A stretch of DNA of 64,000 nucleotides, from NCBI GenBank assembly GCA_958295695.1, contig OY282363.1, forward strand, positions 1,988,225 to 2,052,224, read 5' to 3'. Source of the stretch: an uncultured Alphaproteobacteria bacterium. Its GTDB lineage: Bacteria; Pseudomonadota; Alphaproteobacteria; SP197. The notes beneath the pieces are model-generated. The model did no database searches. It was not told the DNA's origin and worked only from the letters and a program-made list of their open reading frames with translations. Positions 1 to 11,523 of the stretch are shown one piece after another. The position numbers and the translations under genes are program-made. Each line of letters begins with the position of its first letter. Positions within the stretch are counted from its first letter, which is position 1.

Positions 1-428
1 ATCACCGACTCCCCGCGCTGCGTGGGAAAGGTCGAGGCGATCGCCGGCCGGTGTATGCCCGGAAGCGTCCTGAGCGCGAGCTTGGCCATCGCCATCAGCG
101 CGCCCGTGTTCCCCGCCGAGACGACGCCCGAGGCGTTGCCAGCCTTCACGTCGTCGATCGCCATCCTCATGCTGGACCGGCGGCCCCTGCGCAAGGCCTG
201 GGAGGGTTTCATGTCGGGTTCGATGACCGTATCGCTCGCGACGACCTCGGTCACGGCCGCGAGCCTCGGGAACCGGCGCAGGAGCTTCTTGAGCCTTTCG
301 GGACTGCCGAACAGCCTGAATCGGGTGCCGGGGTGTCGGATCCGCGCAGCGTTCGCGCCCGCGACCACGATGTCGGGCGCACGATCCCCACCCATCGCGT
401 CGAGGGCGATCACGTGGGCGGAGCTCAT
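1..428 (-). CDS. plsX: Phosphate acyltransferase PlsX (3' part cut by window edge)
   Basis: PlsX makes acyl-phosphate from acyl-ACP for phospholipid synthesis at the inner membrane. Reading leftward from the ATG at 426-428, the protein begins MSSAHVIALDAMGGDRAPDI, containing the family's N-terminal DAMGGDxxP signature, and continues in frame to the window edge for about 142 residues with the expected GNTGALM-type segment near the end. The C-terminal half lies outside the window. Its neighbours rpmF and yceD, on the same strand just upstream, form the classical yceD-rpmF-plsX group. No other family fits the start as well. Confidence 0.93.
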   Translation of the reverse strand, partial: MSSAHVIALDAMGGDRAPDIVVAGANAARIRHPGTRFRLFGSPERLKKLLRRFPRLAAVTEVVASDTVIEPDMKPSQALRRGRRSSMRMAIDDVKAGNASGVVSAGNTGALMAMAKLALRTLPGIHRPAIASTFPTQRGESV

Positions 429-464
429 GGCGTATCTCGTTACGGTATCGGCGGGGACGAAACG

Positions 465-650
465 TCAGATGCCGCCCCTGGGCTCCGTGACCTCGCGGTC
501 GCGATAGTAGCCGCAGGCCGGACAGACATGATGGGGCAGCTTGATTTCGCCGCAATTGGGACATTCGTTCACCGACGCCGCGACCAGCGCGTGATGGGAA
601 CGACGATTGTCCCGCCGCGAGCGGGTCACCTTCTTTTTCGGAACCGCCAT
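465..650 (-). CDS. rpmF: 50S ribosomal protein L32
   Basis: A 61-residue basic protein starting [20 protein letters not shown], the standard L32 opening. It has a zinc ribbon with two CxxC pairs (CPNC and CPAC) separated by about ten residues. L32 is a component of the large ribosomal subunit near the peptidyl transferase region. I chose the inner ATG because it gives the conserved MAVPKKK start and a normal length; an in-frame ATG 20 codons upstream only adds unrelated sequence. It lies between yceD and plsX, 36 bp from the latter, and is probably co-transcribed with both. Confidence 0.96.
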   Translation of the reverse strand: MAVPKKKVTRSRRDNRRSHHALVAASVNECPNCGEIKLPHHVCPACGYYRDREVTEPRGGI

Positions 651-716
651 CGTCCGCGTCCCTGAATGGAGATTGCACGGCCTGATATCAGGCTTTCCGC
701 GGGCCGACAAGCGGCC

Positions 717-1247
717 TCAGCCATCGGGCTTGAGGCCTTTCAACATCTTGAACGGGTTTCTCGGCGCGCCGCCGGGATCGGATATGTAGCGCGGGTCGAC
801 CTCGGCGCCGGCCTTGCGTGGATAGGGGTCCAGAAGGAGGCCGAAGCGCTCCGCGACCATCTCTCCCAAGTCGATCGCGCCATCGACCAGCGGCTCGGGC
901 GGTTCGTCCGATCCGGCGCGCGGGTCGACGATGTCGTCGAACTCTCCGGTCGCCCTGACGTCCGGGTCGAACACGACCTCAAGGTCCTCGTCGAATGAAA
1001 CCTCGATGGGTTCGAGCGACACCACGCAAGTCTGCGTCGCATGCGCGGTCATGCGCGCGCGGACAATCGTCTGACGACCGCGCCCGACCAGCACGGCCTC
1101 CGCCTTCAGATGGTCGAGGGATGCGATCCGAAAGCGTCCGGCGAGCGCGGCGCGCTCGGCCTCCTCCGCCAGCAGCGTGTGGGCCTCGCTGTCGCCGTCC
1201 TCGAGGTCCGACACATCGACAGGCCTGGAAAACTCGGGTTCGGTCAT
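717..1247 (-). CDS. YceD family (DUF177) 23S rRNA accumulation protein
   Basis: An acidic protein of 176 residues with the DUF177 pattern: an N-terminal PEFSRPVDV-type stretch and a central CVVSLEPIE motif followed by an acidic segment. Known members affect 23S rRNA accumulation and sit next to rpmF, as here (67 bp away). I preferred the ATG at 1247, with a GGAG seven bases upstream, over a GTG nine codons earlier that has no good ribosome binding site. The C-terminus ends in a basic FKMLKGLK-type tail. The family is clear; the exact molecular role is not settled. Confidence 0.88.
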   Translation of the reverse strand: MTEPEFSRPVDVSDLEDGDSEAHTLLAEEAERAALAGRFRIASLDHLKAEAVLVGRGRQTIVRARMTAHATQTCVVSLEPIEVSFDEDLEVVFDPDVRATGEFDDIVDPRAGSDEPPEPLVDGAIDLGEMVAERFGLLLDPYPRKAGAEVDPRYISDPGGAPRNPFKMLKGLKPDG

Positions 1248-1286
1248 GAGGGGCTCCAGTCCGTTCTCGGCCACGCGTGTGACGAC

Positions 1287-1835
1287 TCAATCCCGGCCGC
1301 GGCCACCGTCCGCCGTGAACTCGATCTCGCCGGACGTCAGTTTCTCGGCATCCTGTCGGTCGAGACAGCGCGCCTGCGCCCGAACGTAATCCGCAAGGGC
1401 GGCGACCTCGTATGTCTCGGGATCGACGGTCCCGAAGGCGTTCCGCTCAAGGAAGGCGGCAAGGACCTCGGCGTCGTCCTCCCCGAGCGCCTCGTCGAGA
1501 CGGGCGGCGCGACCGTAGAACGCCCGCGCCATCCTCTTGATGCGCCGGCCGACGCCGAGGTCTCCGACACCGAGCTCCCGCAGCGCGCGGTCGAAATCGG
1601 CGAACATCAGATCGAACAGGCCCTGGGCCGCCGCCTCGCCGCGGACGCCGAAGGCGCGCAGTCGGCGCATGACCAGGAGGGCGTGAAGAACGACCATCTC
1701 GAAACGGCCGTCGATGCTGTCGGGCACGCCCAGCCGCGTATAGAGCGCGGGACGGCGGGACTGCGCCACGACGGCGTCGTACATCCTGTGGGTCCGCTCG
1801 TCGAAGCGCGACCGGGACAGCAGCTTGCTTAGCAT
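1287..1835 (-). CDS. Ubiquinol-cytochrome c chaperone family protein
   Basis: A 182-residue protein resembling the CBP3/UQCC1 family, which assists assembly of the cytochrome bc1 complex. The visible pattern is an N-terminal YDAVVAQSRRPALY segment, then GRFEMVVLHALLVMRRLR, and a central FDLMFADFDRALRELGVGDLGVGRR stretch that is highly typical. The inner ATG at 1835 was chosen because the family starts just before LLSR; frames further upstream are not conserved-looking. In alphaproteobacteria this gene is typically beside yceD and divergent from bamE, the arrangement seen here. Confidence 0.9.
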   Translation of the reverse strand: MLSKLLSRSRFDERTHRMYDAVVAQSRRPALYTRLGVPDSIDGRFEMVVLHALLVMRRLRAFGVRGEAAAQGLFDLMFADFDRALRELGVGDLGVGRRIKRMARAFYGRAARLDEALGEDDAEVLAAFLERNAFGTVDPETYEVAALADYVRAQARCLDRQDAEKLTSGEIEFTADGGRGRD

Positions 1836-1954
1836 GACCGGGGGCGCCTGGAATTCGGATCGTCCATGCCGCGGGTTTGACACAACGGTCCCGGTACCGG
1901 CATCGTCCGCTCCTTGATAGAGTGCCGGAAACCGCCGGGTCAACGATCTCCGAC

Positions 1955-2425
1955 ATGATCCTCCGACGCCACCTCGAAGATGCGCCGCCAACGGGCCGAA
2001 GAGTCCTGCTTGCGGTCGGAGCGGCCCTCGCGCTGGCGGCCTGCGAACCGCGTGTCTCCAATCACGGTTACGTCCCGGACCCGGAGCGACTGGCCCGGAT
2101 CGAGCTTGACGTGCATGGCCGGATCGAGGTCGCGGAGGTCCTCGGCACGCCGTCGTCGACGGCGCTGTTCGGCCAGGACACCTGGCTCTACATCACCGAG
2201 CGTCGCGAGGAACATGCCTTCTTCTCCCCCGAGATCGTCGACCGGAGCGTCGTCGCCATCGCCTTCGACGACAGGGGCGTCGTGCGGGAGATTGCGAGTT
2301 TCTCGATCGAGGATGGGATCGTCGTCGATCCGGTCTCGCGCATCACGCCGACCCACGGCAAGCAACTCGGTCTCTTGGAGCAGCTTTTCGGCAACATCGG
2401 CCGCTTCAACACCGAAGGCCAGTAA
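1955..2425 (+). CDS. bamE: Outer membrane assembly lipoprotein BamE (SmpA/OmlA)
   Basis: A 156-residue lipoprotein. The N-terminus is basic (RRHLEDAPPTGRR), followed by a hydrophobic stretch ending in the lipobox LAAC, so lipidation would occur at that cysteine. The mature part contains the SmpA/OmlA pattern: a GRIEVAEVLGTPSS segment, a WLYI strand and the FSIEDG strand. It would be a small component of the Bam complex that inserts beta-barrel proteins into the outer membrane. The ATG at 1955 is chosen because it places a short basic n-region before the signal; an earlier ATG gives an implausible leader. Divergent from the cytochrome bc1 chaperone gene. Confidence 0.9.
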   Translation: MILRRHLEDAPPTGRRVLLAVGAALALAACEPRVSNHGYVPDPERLARIELDVHGRIEVAEVLGTPSSTALFGQDTWLYITERREEHAFFSPEIVDRSVVAIAFDDRGVVREIASFSIEDGIVVDPVSRITPTHGKQLGLLEQLFGNIGRFNTEGQ

Positions 2426-2499
2426 GGTGTCGGGGCGACCGCCCGGCGCGCCCTCATGTCATGGATCGGAAAAAGAACATAACCCATTGTTTTGAAAAA

Positions 2500-2533
2500 G
2501 AAAACGTCCAGATTTATAGAGCCGGACGTTTTC
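2500..2533. terminator. Bidirectional rho-independent terminator between bamE and hppA
   Basis: A perfect 10-bp inverted repeat, GAAAACGTCC (2500-2509) and GGACGTTTTC (2524-2533), with a 14-base loop. On the minus strand the stem is followed directly by a run of T (CTTTTTC), a good terminator for hppA. On the plus strand the tail TTTTCCTT is a weaker terminator for bamE. The convergent gene arrangement supports use in both directions. Confidence 0.85.
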
Positions 2534-2554
2534 CTTCGCCGATGGGACGCCGAG

Positions 2555-4636
<2,082 letters not shown>

Positions 4637-4794
4637 TGTTCCAGATACTCCCCGGGGATTGTTTGGCCGACGGGCGCCGCGGGCGGCTGAGCGCGCGTTC
4701 CCCAGAACCCGGTCGTCAAAAGGCGCGCGACCATGCCAAAAGGAAGCCGCCGTTTCAATTGCCGCATTGCACAAGAACGCGAACGCCGACGCAT

Positions 4795-5769
4795 TCAGGG
4801 CCAGTGACGCCAACCGCCCGCCGCCACGTTCAGAACCGCGCCCTCGCGGTCGACGATCCCGACGCCCTCCCCCTCGTGGCAACGCCCGATGACGGCGACA
4901 GGCGTTCCGGACCGTTTCGCGGCGGCGAGAATCCGGTCGTGCCGGGACGGCGCGAACGAGAACAGGAGCTCATAGTCGTCGCCGCCGTTCAGGATGGTCG
5001 CCAAGCAGCCCGGGTCCCCCTCGATCGCCTGTCTCGCGGCGGCGGAAAGAGGAATCGCGTCCAGCCGGAGTTCGACGCCGACGCCCGACCGACGCCCGAG
5101 GTGGCCGGCGTCCGCCATGAGCCCGTCCGACACGTCGAGCGCCGCATGGGCGACACCCAGGATTTCCCGTCCCAGGGCGACACGCGGTCGGGGAAGCCGA
5201 TAGCGGCTTCGCAAGTGCGCGAGGCCGCGTTCCGTCACTCCGGGAAGCCGGTCCCGGCACGCCAGAAGGCCCAGCGCCGCGTCCCCGATCGTGCCCGACA
5301 CGGCCACCAGATCGCCGGGTCGCCCGCGCGACCGGGCCAACGAGAGCCCCTCGGGGACCTCGCCGAAAGCCGTAAGGGAAAGCGTCAGCACGCCATGGCG
5401 GGATGCGATCGTGTCGCCGCCGAGGATCGAGACGCCGAAATGCTCCTGGTCGGACCGGAGGCCGTCGAAGAACGACCGGTACCACGCCTCGTCGCGCTTG
5501 CCGTCGCTCGAAAGCCCGAGAAGGTAGCCTAGGGGCTTCGCGCCCATGGCGGCGAGATCCGAGAGGTTCGCGCGGATCAGTTTGCGCGCGACCAGATCCG
5601 GCGGATCGCCCGGGAGAAAGTGGACGTTCTCGGCGAGCATATCCTTGGTGACGGCGAGCGCCGTGTCTGGCGACACGACAATCGAGGCGCCGTCATCGGT
5701 CAATCCATCGGCGCCCGGCGCCGCGGCGAGAGGCGAGATCAGCCGGTCGATCAGGTCGAATTCATCCAC
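4795..5769 (-). CDS. thiL: Thiamine-monophosphate kinase
   Basis: A 324-residue protein of the PurM/SelD-like fold that phosphorylates thiamine monophosphate to the active cofactor. Recognisable are the N-terminal FDLIDRLI helix, the DDGASI metal/ATP motif, the [11 protein letters not shown] segment, [15 protein letters not shown] and the late [10 protein letters not shown] motif. The start is GTG, overlapping the end of nusB by eight bases in the string GTGGATGA, which suggests translational coupling. The nusB-thiL pair is a common bacterial neighbourhood. Confidence 0.96.
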   Translation of the reverse strand: MDEFDLIDRLISPLAAAPGADGLTDDGASIVVSPDTALAVTKDMLAENVHFLPGDPPDLVARKLIRANLSDLAAMGAKPLGYLLGLSSDGKRDEAWYRSFFDGLRSDQEHFGVSILGGDTIASRHGVLTLSLTAFGEVPEGLSLARSRGRPGDLVAVSGTIGDAALGLLACRDRLPGVTERGLAHLRSRYRLPRPRVALGREILGVAHAALDVSDGLMADAGHLGRRSGVGVELRLDAIPLSAAARQAIEGDPGCLATILNGGDDYELLFSFAPSRHDRILAAAKRSGTPVAVIGRCHEGEGVGIVDREGAVLNVAAGGWRHWP

Positions 5770-6256
5770 CGGCGGCGGTCTCCGATGCGAATTCGCGGGG
5801 ACGAAGCAGACGCGCCAGACGATCCAGAACGGCGTTCACCATGCCCGGTTCGCCGCGGTCGTAGAAGGCGTGCGCGATATCGACGTAGCTGCTGATCGCC
5901 ACCTTGGCGGGAACGCCAGGATTGTCGAGCAACTCATGGACGCCGGCGCGGAGGATCGCTCTCATCAACGATTCGAGGCGGGTCACCGACCAGCCGTCGC
6001 TCAGCGCGTCGTCGATCATGCCGTCGAGGCGTCCGTCCCGGTCGCCCGCGACGTTCCGGACGATTCCGGAGAGGATATCCGGGTCGATCTCGGCCGTCGC
6101 CCCCCGGTCGTCCAGCACGGCCCCGCGAGCCAGGGCCGACGACAAGGCGGACTCGGCCGACGAGCTGTCGCGGTCGATCTGGTAGAGCGCCTGGACCGCC
6201 GCGAGCCGCGAGGCCGAGGCGATGCGCGATGCGGCCCGGCCGGCCGGGCCGCTCAT
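5762..6256 (-). CDS. nusB: Transcription antitermination protein NusB
   Basis: A 164-residue all-alpha protein. N-terminal SRLAAVQALYQIDRD and C-terminal NAVLDRLARLLRP are the usual NusB signatures, with MRAILRAGVHELL and VAISSYVDIAHAFYD in between. It binds boxA RNA with S10 (NusE) during antitermination of rRNA operons. The ATG at 6256 overlaps the end of ribH by four bases. It sits between ribH and thiL as in many proteobacteria. Confidence 0.96.
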   Translation of the reverse strand: MSGPAGRAASRIASASRLAAVQALYQIDRDSSSAESALSSALARGAVLDDRGATAEIDPDILSGIVRNVAGDRDGRLDGMIDDALSDGWSVTRLESLMRAILRAGVHELLDNPGVPAKVAISSYVDIAHAFYDRGEPGMVNAVLDRLARLLRPREFASETAAGG

Positions 6257-6693
6257 CCCGTGACGCGGAGGGTCGCGGCCAGTTCGACCATCCTCATGCA
6301 GGCGATGGCCGCCTCGCGCCCCTTGTCCTTCCGCTTCGGATCGGCGCGCGCCCTGGCCTGCTCCATGGTCTCGCACGTGAGAACGCCGAACCCGACGGGC
6401 GCCATGTGCTTCATGGCGAGATCGTTCACGCCGCGGACGACTTCGGCGCAGATGTGATCGTAGTGCGTCGTCTCGCCCCGAATGACGCATCCCAGCGCCA
6501 GATAGCCGTCGTATTTGCCGGTCGCGATCGCCATGCGCATGCCGCCGGGAATCTCGTAGGCGCCGGCCAGTTCGACGCGCTCGTAGGTCGCGCCCCAAGC
6601 GTCCAGCTCCGCGGCCGCGCCGCGCGCCAGATCGTCGGCGATGTCTTCGTAGTAGCGCGCCTCGAGGATCAGAATGTGCGGCTTGGTCGCCAT
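6253..6693 (-). CDS. ribH: 6,7-dimethyl-8-ribityllumazine synthase
   Basis: A 146-residue lumazine synthase, the penultimate step of riboflavin synthesis, assembling into pentamers or icosahedra. Motifs include GAYEIP, the ALGCVIRGETTHYDHIC substrate loop and GVLTCETMEQA. The ATG at 6693 is preceded by a good GGAGG-type site and gives the expected MATKPHILI start. A 165-bp gap separates it from ribE, where ribBA is found in many alphaproteobacteria; nothing coding is recognisable there. Confidence 0.97.
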   Translation of the reverse strand: MATKPHILILEARYYEDIADDLARGAAAELDAWGATYERVELAGAYEIPGGMRMAIATGKYDGYLALGCVIRGETTHYDHICAEVVRGVNDLAMKHMAPVGFGVLTCETMEQARARADPKRKDKGREAAIACMRMVELAATLRVTG

Positions 6694-6858
6694 CTCGGCC
6701 TCCTTCCCCGGCCGGCGCCCGTTGGAGGGCTGGGGAGCGTCGCCTTCGGGATCCTTCCCATCACACAAATGCGGGCCGCCCGCCACCCCGCGTCGTCGTC
6801 CGCGACCTCGGCAAGGCCGGGGACCCCGCGTGGGACGCCGCCATGCGGGCGGTGTCCA

Positions 6859-7473
6859 TCAGCCTCTTCCGGCGTGCCGGGATCGCATGATGCGTCCCAT
6901 GTGGCGCGCGAGCATGTCGATTTCCAGATTGACCCGATCGCCGTCCGACAGGGTTCCGAAGGTCGTCACGGCCCGTGTGTGCGGGATGATGTTGACCGCG
7001 AACGAGCACCCCGCTTCATCGTCGTCGACCGCGTTGACGGTGAGCGACACGCCATCGACGGCGATGGAGCCCTTCTCCGCGATGAACGGCGCCACGGCGG
7101 CCGGCGCATGAAAAGCGAAGCGCATGGAGTCGCCATCCGGCTCGCACGAGACGACATGTCCGACGGCGTCGACATGGCCGGAGACGATATGGCCGCCCAG
7201 CTCGTCGCCCAGCCGGAGGGAACGCTCGAGGTTCACCGGCGCGCCCGCGTTCCAGCTTCCCAGGGTCGACCGCGAGAGAGTTTCGGCCGACACGTCGACG
7301 GCGAACGCGCCGTTCACCTTCTCCACCACGGTCAGGCAAACACCCGAACAGGAGATCGACGCGCCGACCGCGATCTCGCCGAGATCGTGGGAGGTCTCGA
7401 TGATGAAACGTCGGTCACGCCGGTCTTCGGCGCGGCGGACACGGCCGAGATCCGTCACGATGCCGGTGAACAT
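6859..7473 (-). CDS. ribE: Riboflavin synthase, alpha subunit
   Basis: A 204-residue protein with two lumazine-binding repeats. It starts MFTGIVTDLG, which is diagnostic, and the first repeat contains GASISCSGVCLTV; the second contains a matching GSIAVDGVSLTVN. It catalyses dismutation of two lumazine molecules to riboflavin. It is 15 bp downstream of ribD and precedes ribH in the same direction. Confidence 0.97.
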   Translation of the reverse strand: MFTGIVTDLGRVRRAEDRRDRRFIIETSHDLGEIAVGASISCSGVCLTVVEKVNGAFAVDVSAETLSRSTLGSWNAGAPVNLERSLRLGDELGGHIVSGHVDAVGHVVSCEPDGDSMRFAFHAPAAVAPFIAEKGSIAVDGVSLTVNAVDDDEAGCSFAVNIIPHTRAVTTFGTLSDGDRVNLEIDMLARHMGRIMRSRHAGRG

Positions 7474-7488
7474 GTCTTCCGGGCTCCG

Positions 7489-8619
7489 CTATCCGCGCCC
7501 GGCGGCTTGCAGGAGCGCAAGCCGATCCGGGCCGACGCCCGCGCCGCCGACAACGCTCCACCGGCTCGCATCGTCGACGGAAGCGAGCGTCAGGTCTCCG
7601 ACCGCCGCGAGGCCATCGCCGCCGAGCAGTCGCGGCGCCGAGAACCAGGACACGCGATCGACGAGCCGTTCCTTTAGCAACGAAGTGACAAGCCGCGGCC
7701 CGCCCTCGACCAGAATCCGGGTCAGTCCGCGCCCACCGAGCATGTCGAGCATCGATTCCGGATCGACGGCGCCCCGCTCGGTGCTCCTCGCCGCGAGGAC
7801 CTCGACCCCCAAGCTTTCGAGTCCGCGGATGCGTTCCCGGTCGGCGCCTTCGCCGCAGACGACCCAGGTCGGGACCCCGCGGGAGGTCCGGACCGCGATG
7901 GCGTCGCGCGACAATCTCAGGGCGCTGTCGACGACGACCCTGAGCGGCGACCGCTTCTCCATCCCCGGCAGTCTGCAGGTCAGCGAAGGATCGTCGACGG
8001 CGAGCGTGTTGCCGCCGACCATGACGGCGTCGTGGCTCGCCCGGAGCGCGTGCCCCATCCGTCTCGCGTCGACGCCGGTAATCCACTTGCTCTGTCCGCC
8101 CGCGGTCGCCACGCGGCCGTCCAGGCTCGCGGCCACCTTGATCGTCACCAGGGGGCGTCCTCGCAGCACGCGCGAAAGGAAGCCGGCGTGGACGCGCTCC
8201 GCCTCGCTCGCGAGCAATCCCGTGTCCACCTCGACGCCGGCTTCCGCCAGCCGGCGGAAACCCGAACCGGAGGCGCGGGGGTCGGGATCGGGCATGGGCG
8301 CCACCACCCGGGCGACGCCCGCCTCGATCAGCGCGTCGCAGCAGGGCGGCGTCTCGCCCCGATGCGCGCACGGCTCGAGCGTGACGTAGGCGGTCGCTCC
8401 GCGCGCCGCCGCGCCGGCATGTTCCAGCGCCCCGGTCTCGGCGTGGGGGCGTCCGCCCCAGGCAGTGACGCCGCGCCCCACGGTGCGGCCGTCGCGCACG
8501 AGCACGCATCCGACCGAGGGATTGGGCCAGGTCCGTCCGAGATTGCGTTCCGAAAGCGCAAGGGCGGCCGCCATGTGGCGGCGGTCGGCCTCAATCGTCC
8601 TGGTATGGCCGTCCGCCAA
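7489..8619 (-). CDS. ribD: Bifunctional riboflavin deaminase-reductase RibD
   Basis: A 376-residue two-domain enzyme. The N-terminal deaminase domain (about 1-145) has the zinc motifs HAETGAL and [12 protein letters not shown]. The C-terminal reductase domain follows with [12 protein letters not shown], the SKWITG segment and [10 protein letters not shown]. The likely start is TTG at 8619, preceded by a G-rich binding site, since the deaminase needs a few residues before [10 protein letters not shown]; the next ATG is 45 bases inside. It overlaps the end of nrdR by 29 bp. Confidence 0.95.
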   Translation of the reverse strand: MADGHTRTIEADRRHMAAALALSERNLGRTWPNPSVGCVLVRDGRTVGRGVTAWGGRPHAETGALEHAGAAARGATAYVTLEPCAHRGETPPCCDALIEAGVARVVAPMPDPDPRASGSGFRRLAEAGVEVDTGLLASEAERVHAGFLSRVLRGRPLVTIKVAASLDGRVATAGGQSKWITGVDARRMGHALRASHDAVMVGGNTLAVDDPSLTCRLPGMEKRSPLRVVVDSALRLSRDAIAVRTSRGVPTWVVCGEGADRERIRGLESLGVEVLAARSTERGAVDPESMLDMLGGRGLTRILVEGGPRLVTSLLKERLVDRVSWFSAPRLLGGDGLAAVGDLTLASVDDASRWSVVGGAGVGPDRLALLQAAGRG

Positions 8620-9076
8620 CGGAAGCCCCCCTGTCGAGCTGTTCGACGAACTGCTCGAAGTCCTTCGCCTCGCGGAAGTTCCGATAGACCGAGGCGAAAC
8701 GCACGTAGGCTACGGGATCGAGGTTGGCGAGGCCGTCCATCACCATCTCGCCGATCACGCTGGAAGGGATTTCGGCCTCGCCCATGCTTTCCAGGCGCCG
8801 CTGGATTCCCGACACCAGCCGCTCGACCCTCTCGGGATCGACCGGGCGCTTGCGGATGGCGATCTCCACCGATCGGGCGAGCTTGTCGCGATCGAAGGGC
8901 GCACGACCGCCCGACTTCTTGAGGATCGTCAACTCGCGCAACTGGATGCGCTCGAAGGTCGTGAACCTGCCGCTGCAGTTCAGGCACTGCCGCCGTCTGC
9001 GGATGGCGGCGCCGTCCTCGGTCGGGCGCGAGTCCTTGACCTGTGTCTCTTCGTGACCGCAGAAGGGGCAGCGCAT
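8591..9076 (-). CDS. nrdR: Transcriptional repressor NrdR
   Basis: A 161-residue regulator of ribonucleotide reductase genes. The zinc ribbon is [18 protein letters not shown] with a second CLNC pair near residue 32, followed by an ATP-cone domain containing [14 protein letters not shown] and the [13 protein letters not shown] motif. It binds NrdR boxes in response to ATP and dATP. It lies between glyA and ribD, a typical alphaproteobacterial position. Confidence 0.97.
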   Translation of the reverse strand: MRCPFCGHEETQVKDSRPTEDGAAIRRRRQCLNCSGRFTTFERIQLRELTILKKSGGRAPFDRDKLARSVEIAIRKRPVDPERVERLVSGIQRRLESMGEAEIPSSVIGEMVMDGLANLDPVAYVRFASVYRNFREAKDFEQFVEQLDRGASVGGRPYQDD

Positions 9077-9088
9077 CTCCGACCTCGT

Positions 9089-10399
9089 CTAGCCCAGGTT
9101 CAAATCCTCATAGACCGGGAACCTGCGGCACAGGTCCAGGACCCTGTCGGCCACCGCCCGCTCGGTCCCGCCGTTGTCGTCCGGATCGGCGGCCAGACCG
9201 TCGAGCACCTCGACGATCCCGCCCCCGATCTGGCGGAATTCCGCCACGCCGAATCCGCGCGTGGTCCCGGCCGGCGTTCCCAGACGGAGGCCCGAGGTCA
9301 CCATAGGCTTTTCGGGATCGAAGGGAATGGCGTTCTTGTTGCAGGTGATGCGCGCGCGATCGAGGCTCTTCTCGGCGACATTGCCGGTGAGTCCCTTCGG
9401 GCGGAGATCGACCAGCATGACATGGGTGTCCGTGCCGCCCGAGGTGATCGCCAGACCGCCGGCGGCGAGCGACGCCGCGAGCGCCTTGGCGTTGTCGACC
9501 ACCGCCTGCGAATAGGTCTTGAACTCCGGCTGGAGAGCCTCGCCCAGCATCACGGCCTTCGCGGCGATGACGTGCATCAGAGGTCCCCCCTGCAGGCCGG
9601 GGAAAACGGCGGAGTTCAATCTCTTGCCGAGGTCCTCGTCGTTGCAGAGGATCATGCCGCCCCGGGGGCCGCGCAGGGTCTTGTGCGTCGTGGTCGTGCA
9701 GACATGGGCGTGCGGCAGCGGGCTCGGATGCACCCCGGCCGCGACAAGACCCGCGAAATGCGCCATGTCGACCATCAGGTAGGCGCCGACCCCATCGGCG
9801 ATCGCGCGCATGCGCGCGAAGTCGATGACGCGCGGATAGGCCGAACCGCCCGCCACGATCAGCTTCGGCATGTGCTCGCCGGCGAGCCGCTCCAGCGCGT
9901 CGTAGTCGATCCGGTGGGTGTCCTCGCGGACGCCGTAACCGACCGCGTTGAACCACTTGCCCGAGATGTTGGGCCCCGCGCCGTGGGTCAGGTGGCCGCC
10001 GTGGGCGAGCGACATGCCGAGGATCGTGTCCCCCGGCCGGAGCAGGGCGAGAAAGACCGCGCCGTTGGCCTGTGCGCCTGAGTGTGGCTGGACATTGGCG
10101 AAAGCGCAGTCGAAGAGCGTTTTCGCGCGGTCGATCGCGATCCGCTCGACCACGTCGACATGTTCGCAGCCGCCGTAGTAGCGACGGCCCGGATAGCCTT
10201 CCGCGTACTTGTTCGTCAGGACCGTTCCCTGGGCCTCCAAAACAGCCGTCGAGACGATGTTCTCGGATGCGATCAGCTCGATCTGGTCCTGCTGGCGGCG
10301 CAACTCTCCCTTGATGGCGTCCAGCACGTCGGGGTCGCTGTCGGCCAGATGGCGGGTGAGCGCATCGCCGGTGGTGTGATGCTCTGCCGCGAGGGACAT
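9089..10399 (-). CDS. glyA: Serine hydroxymethyltransferase
   Basis: A PLP enzyme of about 436 residues that interconverts serine and glycine while making 5,10-methylene-tetrahydrofolate. Features include [26 protein letters not shown], the PLP lysine in [13 protein letters not shown] and the late [15 protein letters not shown]. The ATG at 10399 was chosen for its GGAG site eight to nine bases upstream; an ATG 16 codons earlier lacks such a site. It lies 41 bp after rpiB and 12 bp before nrdR. Confidence 0.97.
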   Translation of the reverse strand: MSLAAEHHTTGDALTRHLADSDPDVLDAIKGELRRQQDQIELIASENIVSTAVLEAQGTVLTNKYAEGYPGRRYYGGCEHVDVVERIAIDRAKTLFDCAFANVQPHSGAQANGAVFLALLRPGDTILGMSLAHGGHLTHGAGPNISGKWFNAVGYGVREDTHRIDYDALERLAGEHMPKLIVAGGSAYPRVIDFARMRAIADGVGAYLMVDMAHFAGLVAAGVHPSPLPHAHVCTTTTHKTLRGPRGGMILCNDEDLGKRLNSAVFPGLQGGPLMHVIAAKAVMLGEALQPEFKTYSQAVVDNAKALAASLAAGGLAITSGGTDTHVMLVDLRPKGLTGNVAEKSLDRARITCNKNAIPFDPEKPMVTSGLRLGTPAGTTRGFGVAEFRQIGGGIVEVLDGLAADPDDNGGTERAVADRVLDLCRRFPVYEDLNLG

Positions 10400-10440
10400 G
10401 GCGAGGTTCTCCAAGGAGATCGAGGGGCCGGTCGCGCCTT

Positions 10441-10893
10441 CTAGCAAAGGACGGGACGGCGCGACAGCTTGCCGACCCGGCGGCGATGGCGTCCGCCTTC
10501 AAACGGCGTCTCGATAAACGCCTTGAGACAATCCTTCGCCGTCTCCGCGCCGATCAACCGTTCGCCCAAGGCCAGGACATTCGCATCGTTGTGCTGGCGC
10601 GCCAGACGCGCCGAGGTCACGTCGTGGCAGGCCGCGGCCCGGACATGCGGGTGTCGGTTGGCGGCCATGGCGATCCCGGTCCCCGTACCGCAGACCAGGA
10701 CGCCGATATCCACTTCGCCGTCGGCCAGGCCCTTCGCGAGCGTATCGGCGAGATCGGGGTAGTCGACGGGATCCGGGCCGTCCGTTCCGAGGTCGATGGC
10801 CGTGCGACCCCAGGATTCGAGAGCGACCAGCAGGCCCTTCTTCAAAACGAAACCGGCGTGATCGGACGCCAATGCAACCTTCGGGGCGGCCAC
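10441..10893 (-). CDS. rpiB: Ribose 5-phosphate isomerase B
   Basis: A 150-residue protein of the RpiB/LacAB family that interconverts ribose 5-phosphate and ribulose 5-phosphate. Visible are ALASDHAGF near the N-terminus, the VDYPDLA segment, the active-site loop [17 protein letters not shown] and [15 protein letters not shown]. The start is GTG at 10893 with GGGAG six bases upstream; a longer in-frame extension has no site and non-family sequence. It heads the glyA-nrdR-rib set and is divergent from the MucR gene. Confidence 0.93.
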   Translation of the reverse strand: MAAPKVALASDHAGFVLKKGLLVALESWGRTAIDLGTDGPDPVDYPDLADTLAKGLADGEVDIGVLVCGTGTGIAMAANRHPHVRAAACHDVTSARLARQHNDANVLALGERLIGAETAKDCLKAFIETPFEGGRHRRRVGKLSRRPVLC

Positions 10894-11080
10894 GCGATCT
10901 CCCAAAATGCCGTGTCGAAGCCCTTCGCTCCTACCACATCGGGGCAATACGGGCCAACCCGGAATACGGCCCTCCCTCTTCGCGGTATCGGCCGGGCGTC
11001 CGGCTTCCAGGTCCGTTTCTCGTTGAACGGCCCCGTCCGCATTGCTAAGTAGCGCTCGATCTTCTCCAACGGTGACGGGC

Positions 11081-11509
11081 ATGAACGGCGACGATGCAAT
11101 CGATGTGCTGACACGCGCGGAACTTCTGGAGATGACCACGGAGATCGTCTCGGCCTACGTCGGCAACAATGCGACCGACGCATCGGCGCTTGCCGGATTG
11201 ATCCAACAGGTTCACGCGACCCTCGCGCGAATTTCCGGGAATGGCTCGGCGGCGCCCGGCCCCGAAGCGCCCGCGCCCGCGGTGCCGATCGAGGAGTCGG
11301 TGCATCCCGACTACATCGTCTGTCTCGAGGACGGCAGGAAACTCAAGGTGCTGAAGCGCTATCTCCGCGCCCGCCACGGCATGTCGCCGGCCGAATACAG
11401 GGCGAAGTGGGGGCTTCCGGCAAGCTATCCCATGGTCGCTCCCAACTACTCGAAGGCCCGGTCCGATTTCGCCAGAAACATCGGACTGGGGCGCAAGACG
11501 AAGTCCTAG
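11081..11509 (+). CDS. MucR/Ros family transcriptional regulator
   Basis: A 142-residue regulator. The N-terminal half (LTRAELLEMTTEIVSAYVGNN) is the conserved oligomerisation region and the C-terminal half carries the Ros-type DNA-binding domain: VCLEDGRKLKVLKRYLRARH, MSPAEYRAKWGLPASYPMVA and a basic GLGRKTKS end. The second zinc-binding cysteine of Ros is replaced by aspartate in the CLED string, as in many alphaproteobacterial members. Such proteins are H-NS-like repressors that often control their own promoter. The inner ATG at 11081 gives the family-like start. A 187-bp divergent region separates it from rpiB. Confidence 0.92.
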   Translation: MNGDDAIDVLTRAELLEMTTEIVSAYVGNNATDASALAGLIQQVHATLARISGNGSAAPGPEAPAPAVPIEESVHPDYIVCLEDGRKLKVLKRYLRARHGMSPAEYRAKWGLPASYPMVAPNYSKARSDFARNIGLGRKTKS

Positions 11510-11523
11510 ACGGCGATCCCGCC

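Noticed and set aside
6694-6858. Remnant of ribBA between ribE and ribH
   Set aside because: No frame shows GTP cyclohydrolase II or DHBP synthase motifs.
8620-9090. FMN riboswitch for the rib genes
   Set aside because: ribD overlaps nrdR and no RFN-type structure is evident upstream.
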